Part shown: positions 58,899 through 64,000 of the stretch, piece after piece | How positions within the stretch are numbered: the stretch's first letter is position 1 | How the letters are laid out: each line of letters begins with the position of its first letter | Origin: Kribbella sp. CA-293567 | GTDB lineage: Bacteria > Actinomycetota > Actinomycetes > Propionibacteriales > Kribbellaceae | Assembly: GCF_027627575.1 (NCBI RefSeq) | Contig: NZ_CP114065.1 | Span: 6,634,001 to 6,698,000 of the forward strand | DNA: 64,000 nt | Direction: 5' to 3' | Position numbers and translations under genes: made by a program | The notes under the pieces: generated by a model | What the model was told of the DNA's origin: nothing | The model's database searches: none | Seen by the model: only the letters and a program-made list of their open reading frames with translations

Positions 58899-60413
58899 TC
58901 AGGCTCGCCCTGCCGCGATGAAGGCCAGGATCTCCCCGACTCCTTCCGGAGTGGAGGCCGGGGTGTGGCCGGCGTTCTTGATCTCCTTGAACGTCGCGTG
59001 CGGGAACTGTGCCGCGGCCTGACGCCCGGACGCGCTGGAGGTGTTGGCGTCCAGGTCACCGGACAGAACCAGCACCGGAACGTCGGGCAGTCGGGCACCC
59101 TTCGGCAGCGGCGAGGTCGCAGTCGGGTCGTTCGGCCAGGCAAGGCAGGCGCCGGTGTCGTAGTCAGCGCGAGTGACCCAGGCCTTCGGGTTGAACGGGA
59201 AGAAGTCAGCAGTCTTCCAGTGCGACTGCGCCCGCTCGTAGTCACGCAGGCGAGTGCGCTGCCGGTCGTCGTAGTCGAACGCACGCGGATAGTCGTGGCA
59301 GGTCGCGGCCCAGGCAAGGGTGTCGGAGTACAGCGCAGAACCGAGGCTGAGGTTGCCGGCCGTCGCGGTGAGGCCCTCGCGGACCAGGGCCCGGAAGGGT
59401 TCGAGGTTGCCGTGTCGGCCCGCGGCGGCCGCGGACGCCAGCGCCAACTGAGTCTCGGTGTCCGGCTGGGACTGGTAGACACTGGCCGCTGTCGACGTCA
59501 TCCGCCACTCATCCAGCACGACCCGGTGCGTCACGCCCTCATAGGTGACGTCCACGCGGTCCGGGTGCTTGCGCAACCGCGCCGCCAGAACTCCAAGATC
59601 GGCCAGCACCTTGTCGCCGGAACACTTCTGGGTCCGCTCGCAGACCAGCTTCACAGCGCGCCGGAAGGCTGCGACGTCGTTCTTTCCGACCGCGTCGATG
59701 TTCACCGCATAGGCTCCGGCCAGCGTGACGGTCCGCACGTGTTTCGGGTGGCGGTGGGCATACACCGGCATCAGGTAGGTGCTGTAGGACACTCCCACCA
59801 AGTCGAGTTGGTCCACACCCAGGCGAGCACGGACAGCGTCGATATCGTCGGCAAAGGCCGCCGTCCCGTAGTCACCGACCCGCTTGCCCAACTGCCGTCC
59901 GCATTCACCGATCAGCTGACGCTGCCGCTGAAGTCCGCTGAACAGCCGGTCTGCGGTGGCCAGGGCCGGGCAGGTGATCGGCCCGGAGCGCCCCACCCCA
60001 CGAGGGTCGATCAGCAACAGATCGCGCCGATCGCCCAGCGCCGCGAAAGCCTGCCCGAACAACTCCCCGGACAGATCGATCACCGAGGCACCAGGCCCTC
60101 CAGGATTGGGGACGATCGTACCGAGCCCCGGCTTCGACAGGTCCGTACGCGGTACCAGAGCAAACGCAACCGCCGTCGATCCCTTCTCGGGACGGCTACG
60201 GTCCAGCGGCAACTTCAGAACACCGCAACGGGCCGTCGGCAGAGCAGGCAGATCCTTGCAGGGAGCCAGGGTGGCGATTGTGGTGGCCGAGGCGCTCATC
60301 ACCGGCCGGGTGGAAGCGGCCGACCCGGCCGCGCCGGCACCGGTTGCGACAATCCCGAGCGAGGCAACGCTGGTCAGGGTCACCAAAGCGGTGGCGAATA
60401 TCGTTGTCTTCAC
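58899..60413 (-). CDS. Secreted S33/TAP-type alpha/beta hydrolase
   Basis: The 504-residue protein begins with a signal peptide (VKTTIFATALVTLTSVASLG, cleavage near residue 29) and has the alpha/beta-hydrolase core: oxyanion TIVPNPGGPGASVIDLSGEL, nucleophile in LDLVGVSYSTYLMPVYA, aspartate in VLVLSGDLDANTSS and histidine in KNAGHTPASTPEG. These match tripeptidyl-aminopeptidase-like proteins with a TAP C-terminal domain, which trim extracellular peptides. GTG 60413 follows GGAGAG. It may be the target of the adjacent two-component system. Confidence 0.9.
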   Translation of the reverse strand: MKTTIFATALVTLTSVASLGIVATGAGAAGSAASTRPVMSASATTIATLAPCKDLPALPTARCGVLKLPLDRSRPEKGSTAVAFALVPRTDLSKPGLGTIVPNPGGPGASVIDLSGELFGQAFAALGDRRDLLLIDPRGVGRSGPITCPALATADRLFSGLQRQRQLIGECGRQLGKRVGDYGTAAFADDIDAVRARLGVDQLDLVGVSYSTYLMPVYAHRHPKHVRTVTLAGAYAVNIDAVGKNDVAAFRRAVKLVCERTQKCSGDKVLADLGVLAARLRKHPDRVDVTYEGVTHRVVLDEWRMTSTAASVYQSQPDTETQLALASAAAAGRHGNLEPFRALVREGLTATAGNLSLGSALYSDTLAWAATCHDYPRAFDYDDRQRTRLRDYERAQSHWKTADFFPFNPKAWVTRADYDTGACLAWPNDPTATSPLPKGARLPDVPVLVLSGDLDANTSSASGRQAAAQFPHATFKEIKNAGHTPASTPEGVGEILAFIAAGRA

Positions 60414-60581
60414 GGATCTCTCCAAGAGTAAAGGCGGGTCTCGAGCACTGATTGGGCTCGGTTCAGTCCCTATGGCCGTAACTCTAGGAAGACAGCCGCC
60501 CCCGGTCGTCACCTTGAAGAGGCTCCCGGTGTCCCCCGGCAGAGGGATGTCAACGACTAGTTTGGACATGGCGCATGATCT

Positions 60582-61022
60582 ATGCCCGTGAACGTTGACC
60601 GGAAACATCGCGTGGTCCTTGCCGCAGCCGGCGCCTACAACATCCTGTGGGGTCTGTATGCGGTGATCGACCCGCAGTGGCTGTTCCGGGTGGCCGGAAT
60701 GCCCCCGTCGAACACCCCGCAGATCTTCGCCACCCTCGGCATGGTCCTCGGGCTCTACGGCCTGCTCTACCTGGAGGCCGCCCGCCGCCCGGCCGAGGGC
60801 TGGCTCATCGCCGCCGTCGGTCTGACCGGCAAGATCCTCGGCCCGCTCGGCCTCACCTGGCTCATCGTGACCGGCGTCTGGCCGTGGCAGACCGTAGCCA
60901 TCATCGTCACCAACGACTTGATCTGGTGGGTCCCGTTCGCGTTGTATCTGCGCGCAGCATGGCCGTTCTATCGGGCGACCTGGCGGCCGCATCAGTCCCC
61001 CGGCATTCCGGCGGGAGACTGA
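60582..61022 (+). CDS. Small four-span membrane protein
   Basis: The 146-residue protein has about four hydrophobic helices (RVVLAAAGAYNILWGLYAVI, IFATLGMVLGLYGLLYLEAA, GWLIAAVGLTGKILGPLGLT, VAIIVTNDLIWWVPFALYL). No enzymatic motif is recognised. It is divergent from the secreted peptidase and convergent with another membrane protein. ATG 60582 or GTG 60588 may be the start. Confidence 0.75.
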   Translation: MPVNVDRKHRVVLAAAGAYNILWGLYAVIDPQWLFRVAGMPPSNTPQIFATLGMVLGLYGLLYLEAARRPAEGWLIAAVGLTGKILGPLGLTWLIVTGVWPWQTVAIIVTNDLIWWVPFALYLRAAWPFYRATWRPHQSPGIPAGD

Positions 61023-61052
61023 CCGCATAACGGCGGGTTGGCGCCCGAGCGA

Positions 61053-61490
61053 TCAACTGGTCGAGCGTGCGCTGGCGGAGCTGGGTCGCCAGCCTTGCCA
61101 GCCACGGCACAGTACGTAGGCGATCGCGGTGGCTATCACCAGGCCGGCGTCGATGGGCCAGGTCTTCGCGGCGTCGGGGGTGTTGCTGGTGGCCGCGACG
61201 ACGCCGAAGACGGTGATAGCGATCTTGTGGAGGAAGATCAGTTCCCAGGGGCCGCGTTGGTTGCGCGGGGCAACGATGATCATCGTGAAGAGGCCGACGA
61301 AGACGAGGTAGCCGAGGGTGCGCCACGCTTCGGACATCACGCGGTCGGGCTCGACGTCGAACAGGATGGCGATTCCGTTGGCGAAGGCGACGAGTGTCGC
61401 GAGTGCGCACAGAGCGAGCAGTCCTCGTCCGATCCTGTCTGCCAGGGCCGAGGGCTGGTTGGTGACGGGTATGCCGGTATGGAATGTCAT
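61053..61490 (-). CDS. Small four-span membrane protein
   Basis: The 145-residue protein starts MTFHTGIPVTNQPSALADRI after a GGAAGAAG site and has four hydrophobic segments (LLALCALATLVAFANGIAIL, TLGYLVFVGLFTMIIVAP, HKIAITVFGVVAATSNT, AGLVIATAIAYVLCRGW). It lies downstream of a secreted SnoaL-like gene on the same strand. Function unknown. Confidence 0.75.
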   Translation of the reverse strand: MTFHTGIPVTNQPSALADRIGRGLLALCALATLVAFANGIAILFDVEPDRVMSEAWRTLGYLVFVGLFTMIIVAPRNQRGPWELIFLHKIAITVFGVVAATSNTPDAAKTWPIDAGLVIATAIAYVLCRGWQGWRPSSASARSTS

Positions 61491-61558
61491 GGTCTTCTTC
61501 CTGACTGATGCTTGGCTGGCGGAAAGAGGGTGGCGGTGGACCGGGGGATTTCGTACGG

Positions 61559-62122
61559 TCAGCTGGCTTCGGGCCAGTTGGCCGGCAGGCCGGACTGCTT
61601 GAGGAGGACGGCGAGGTTGTAGTAGTCGGAGTTGGTGACGATCTTTTCGCCGCGGAGCTTGATGATCGTGGTGGCCGGAACAGCGAACGGCTTGGTCGCG
61701 CCGGGCATGGTGCCGGAGAAGGTCCACTCGATGGCGATCTGGTTGCCGCTGCGGAACGAGGTGTGGACCTTGACCTTGGTGTTCTTGATGACGGCGTGGG
61801 TTTTGGTGACCCAGTTGCCGATCTCGGCCTGGCCGTGCCACTCGGCGCCGAACGCGAGATCGGTGTAGGTCGAGTCACGGGTGAACAGAGCAGCCATCTT
61901 CGCGGGCTGGTTCTTGGTCCAGGCCGTCTCCCACTGCGACACGATGGCCTTGGAGTTGTGGTGACCCCACGACGCCGCCGCACTCACCGTGCTCGCCGAC
62001 GCCGGTGCAGACGATGCCGGGGCCGGCACCTGAGCGTTCGCCGGACCGACTGCAGCGACCGTCGCGACACCCGCCGTAGCAACCGAGACCGTCAGCACCG
62101 CAGTGATCAGGTTCTTCTTCAT
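61559..62122 (-). CDS. Secreted SnoaL/NTF2-like protein
   Basis: The 187-residue protein has a signal peptide (MKKNLITAVLTVSVATAGVA, cleavage near AQA-like residue 30) and an NTF2-like domain (about 55-185; WETAWTKNQPAKMAALFTRD, WVTKTHAVIKNTKVKVHTSF), as in SnoaL/EcaC-type proteins that bind or modify small hydrophobic ligands. It lies divergently from the TetR gene beside a 41-base palindrome and is the probable target. The small membrane protein downstream may share the operon. Confidence 0.8.
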   Translation of the reverse strand: MKKNLITAVLTVSVATAGVATVAAVGPANAQVPAPASSAPASASTVSAAASWGHHNSKAIVSQWETAWTKNQPAKMAALFTRDSTYTDLAFGAEWHGQAEIGNWVTKTHAVIKNTKVKVHTSFRSGNQIAIEWTFSGTMPGATKPFAVPATTIIKLRGEKIVTNSDYYNLAVLLKQSGLPANWPEAS

Positions 62123-62163
62123 GACTACTCCCAGGTTCAGTGTTCGATGTCTGCCTCATTGGC

Positions 62164-62204
62164 TTTACACCTGTTAACTTACATGACTAGTTAACAGGTG
62201 TAAA
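62164..62204. promoter_or_regulatory. TetR operator with perfect 16-base arms
   Basis: TTTACACCTGTTAACT (62164-62179), nine bases, AGTTAACAGGTGTAAA (62189-62204) is a perfect inverted repeat in the divergent gap of the SnoaL-like and TetR genes. The right arm ends ten bases before the TetR ATG. Its length suggests two overlapping TetR dimers. Confidence 0.85.
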
Positions 62205-62213
62205 GTGATCTGC

Positions 62214-62837
62214 ATGGCGACTTCGAAGGAACGTGTCCGCAACAAGCGAGGTGAAGGCGCGCAGCTACGCGACGAGATCGTCAGCGGCGCGACCAGGCTG
62301 CTCGAGCAAGGCGCGGAGCACAGCGTCACGCTGCGCGCGGTGGCCCGGGAGGTGGGGATCTCCGCGCCGGCCATCTATCAGCACTTCGCCGACCGCGATG
62401 CGATCCTGCTCGCGGTCGCCGAAGTCGCCTTCGCCGAGCTGGAACATGCGCTGAACGATGTGGGTGACCGCAGCGATCCCGCCGACCGGCTGCGAGCGGT
62501 CTCCGCGGCCTATCTGACATTCGCCGAGCGCTCACCTGGCCGTTACCGGATCATGTTCGGCGGGGTCTGGGATGCGAGCAAGTCGCTGCAGCGCGCACCG
62601 GCGATGGCCGGCGATCTCGCGGAACTCGGCCTCGGCGCCTTCCGGGTCATCAGCCGGGCCACCGCCGACTGCATCGAGGCAGGGCGCTCCACCGGGACAG
62701 ATCCGCACGCCGACGCAACCGCGTTGTGGGTCGGCCTGCACGGGCTCGCTCAACTACAGGTGGCGACGCCCTTGTTTCCTTGGCCTTCCGGGTTGCAGTC
62801 GACGCTCATCGATCGGCTGTCGTTGCTGCGAGACTAA
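62214..62837 (+). CDS. TetR-family regulator
   Basis: The 207-residue protein has the TetR helix-turn-helix (about 20-70; LRAVAREVGISAPAIYQHFA) and a helical ligand-binding C-terminus. ATG 62214 is used; GTG 62205 abuts the operator. It should repress itself and the divergent SnoaL-like gene, with release by a small ligand. The stop overlaps the stop of a convergent MmyB-type gene by four bases. Confidence 0.9.
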   Translation: MATSKERVRNKRGEGAQLRDEIVSGATRLLEQGAEHSVTLRAVAREVGISAPAIYQHFADRDAILLAVAEVAFAELEHALNDVGDRSDPADRLRAVSAAYLTFAERSPGRYRIMFGGVWDASKSLQRAPAMAGDLAELGLGAFRVISRATADCIEAGRSTGTDPHADATALWVGLHGLAQLQVATPLFPWPSGLQSTLIDRLSLLRD

Positions 62838-63655
62838 AGGGTTGCGAGCAGCCTGGCGGTGGGGGAATCGATCTCGACGGTGTACACCACGAGGTGCTGG
62901 TCGGGCTCAGTGTGCGCCGCGACGGATTGAAGCGCGAACTGGAGTTGTCCGCCTGGGTGGGCGATGGTCTGCTGGGTTGGTGCGTAGTCGTGCACCGCGT
63001 GGTCGTGCCACCAGCGTTCGATGTCGGGATTGGTACGGCGAAGGTTCGCGATCCCCTCGATGAGCAGGGTGTCGTGCGGGCGCCGTGCGGCTTCGCGGCG
63101 CATGCCGGCGACCGCCCGGGACGCGAACAACGGCCAGTCGACGAAGCGTTCCTTGGCCAGGGGATCGTCGAACAGGTACTCCACGATCGACACCCCGGTT
63201 GTGAAATCGCGACCGAGGACCTTGCTCAGAAGTTCGTTGTGGAAGAGAACTTCGGCGCGTTGCCCCAGCAGCAGTACGGGAACGTGGTCGAGGTTGGCAG
63301 CGAGGCGAAGCAGCCCTGGATCGGGGACCTGTGGACGAGCAGATTTCCCGCGGGACGAGTGACTGTGGGAGATCGCCAGATCGCGCAGGTGTGCGGCCTC
63401 GACCTCGTCGAGGCGTAAGACTCGACCGAGCGCAGCCAGGACGGAGTCGGAGATGTTCGGCTGCCGCCCCTGCTCGACCCGGCTGTAGTAGTCAGTGCTG
63501 AGCCCGGCGGCGACGGCGAGCTCTTCTCGGCGAAGTCCTGGTACGCGGCGCGGTCCGGGGAAGGGGGCTATGCCGGCCTGCGCTGGTGTTACGCGATCAC
63601 GCCGGGATCGCAGAAAAGCTCCGAGGGCGGACCGTTCTTGGCTCATGAAACTCAT
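62834..63655 (-). CDS. XRE/MmyB-type regulator
   Basis: The 273-residue protein has an XRE helix-turn-helix (about 10-80; RRDRVTPAQAGIAPFPGPRR, VPGLRREELAVAAGLSTDYY) and a C-terminal MmyB-like PAS domain (about 100-270; LLRLAANLDHVPVLLLGQRA, WWHDHAVHDYAPTQQTIAHP). MmyB-type regulators bind fatty-acid or metabolite-like ligands and usually control a divergent gene, here an SDR oxidoreductase. ATG 63655 or ATG 63646 may be used. A palindrome lies just upstream. Confidence 0.9.
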   Translation of the reverse strand: MSFMSQERSALGAFLRSRRDRVTPAQAGIAPFPGPRRVPGLRREELAVAAGLSTDYYSRVEQGRQPNISDSVLAALGRVLRLDEVEAAHLRDLAISHSHSSRGKSARPQVPDPGLLRLAANLDHVPVLLLGQRAEVLFHNELLSKVLGRDFTTGVSIVEYLFDDPLAKERFVDWPLFASRAVAGMRREAARRPHDTLLIEGIANLRRTNPDIERWWHDHAVHDYAPTQQTIAHPGGQLQFALQSVAAHTEPDQHLVVYTVEIDSPTARLLATL

Positions 63656-63681
63656 CGTAGGTGCGTCCCGCTGACCCTAGG

Positions 63682-63698
63682 TAGGCATGTCATGCCTA
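63682..63698. promoter_or_regulatory. Palindrome in the MmyB-SDR divergent promoter
   Basis: TAGGCAT-GTC-ATGCCTA is a perfect 7-3-7 inverted repeat, flanked by CCTAGG on both sides, in the 92-base gap between the MmyB-type regulator and the SDR gene. It is the likely operator. Confidence 0.65.
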
Positions 63699-63747
63699 GG
63701 TTGAACCGGCACTGGCGCCAGATTCAGGTCGACGACTGAATAGGTGC

Positions 63748-64000
63748 ATGACCACATCGAGCACTGAACTCAACCACCACTCCACCCCTTTCGCTGGACG
63801 GACGGCACTCGTCACCGGATCGACCAGCGGGATCGGCGCCGCGACAGCTCACCTGCTCGCGGCCCGCGGCGCCCACGTCATCGTCAGCGGCCGCGACGCC
63901 GCCCGGGGCGACGACATCGTGACGGCCATTCGGGCCGCCGGCGGCAAGGCCGACTTCGTCGCCGCGGATCTGGCCGGGGACGCCGGCACTGTCCGCGAAT
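63748..64000 (+). CDS. SDR-family oxidoreductase (partial, runs off the window)
   Basis: The frame begins MTTSSTELNHHSTPFAGRTA and shows the glycine motif TGSTSGIGAATAHLLAARGA (about 24-43) and HVIVSGRDAARG, marking an NAD(P)-binding short-chain dehydrogenase. The active-site region lies beyond the window end. It is divergent from the MmyB-type regulator, a frequent pair in actinomycetes. Confidence 0.9.
   Translation, partial: MTTSSTELNHHSTPFAGRTALVTGSTSGIGAATAHLLAARGAHVIVSGRDAARGDDIVTAIRAAGGKADFVAADLAGDAGTVRE

Noticed and set aside
58728..60431. A 567-codon plus-strand frame
   Set aside because: It is antisense to the secreted S33 peptidase and kinase; third-position bias favours the minus strand.
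1..64000. tRNA, rRNA, riboswitch or CRISPR array
   Set aside because: No cloverleaf with CCA-type acceptor, no rRNA motifs, no recognisable riboswitch core and no regularly spaced direct repeats were seen by eye; a covariance-model search could still find a degenerate one.

Overview
The window is about two-thirds G+C with strong G/C bias in third codon positions and many GTG starts. It carries GAF-ANTAR proteins, SARP/BTAD, HxlR, MarR, LysR, TetR and XRE-TPR regulators, a MobF (TraA-like) relaxase and prim-pol type replication proteins. All this points to a soil actinomycete; a Kribbella- or Nocardioides-like genome is my guess, not something the sequence proves. It reads as an accessory region: mobile-element remnants, decayed genes and many small regulator/target pairs. 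No rRNA, tRNA, CRISPR array or housekeeping operon was seen.

Layout. 0-2.1 kb: three GAF/ANTAR-type genes, one broken by two single-base shifts. 2.1-2.8 kb: decayed prim-pol replication gene. 2.9-7.6 kb: a locus with two paralogous HTH plus PLD-like (DUF5919-type) regulators, one paired with a Nudix hydrolase and the other with an HD-domain protein, flanking an XRE/PCC-domain pair; a GACAT repeat of 10-11 bp period precedes three of these genes. 7.6-15.2 kb: conjugative-element module with a resolvase-like protein, excisionase, ArdC-like antirestriction metallopeptidase, two unknown genes and the relaxase. 15.2-22.5 kb: Rhs, BTAD, MFS and membrane-gene remnants among oxidoreductase genes (imine-reductase-like, flavodoxin-like, quinone oxidoreductase, Gfo/Idh/MocA) and a LysR regulator. 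23.1-25.0 kb: ribosomal-protection (TetM/OtrA-type) GTPase with a possible attenuating leader. 25.1-37.1 kb: decayed C39-like peptidase, then two related sets of carboxymuconolactone-decarboxylase-like, MBL-hydrolase and MarR genes (one set partly decayed), with HxlR, DMT exporter and BTAD genes and several clear palindromic operators. 37.2-39.4 kb: a complete IS3-family element inserted in the 5' end of an IS481-like element.

39.7-42.6 kb: ECF-like sigma factor with a coupled membrane protein, and a 42-residue peptide gene. 42.8-49.2 kb: a candidate integrated element bounded by imperfect 46-bp direct repeats (42/46 identical). It holds a tyrosine recombinase (one frameshift), a second integrase remnant and two large uncharacterised genes: a 904-residue HTH/helical/zinc-ribbon protein and a 312-residue tandem winged-helix-like protein. 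This is the best candidate for an undescribed system. 49.2-50.2 kb: MerR gene pair with a stretched-spacer promoter. 50.5-54.7 kb: two convergent prim-pol-like proteins, a methyltransferase and two tiny proteins downstream of an XRE-TPR regulator. 54.9-56.9 kb: a second XRE-TPR regulator, HTH fragments and a Cys-rich small protein. 57-64 kb: two-component system, secreted S33 peptidase, small membrane and secreted proteins, TetR with a 41-bp palindromic operator, MmyB-type regulator and the start of an SDR gene.

Most regulators sit next to what look like their targets, and several operators can be read directly. Two operator types occur in front of paralogous genes, which suggests cross-talk between duplicates. 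Many genes from 15 to 37 kb are decayed. A few single-base shifts (the GAF-ANTAR gene, the integrase) could instead be assembly errors.
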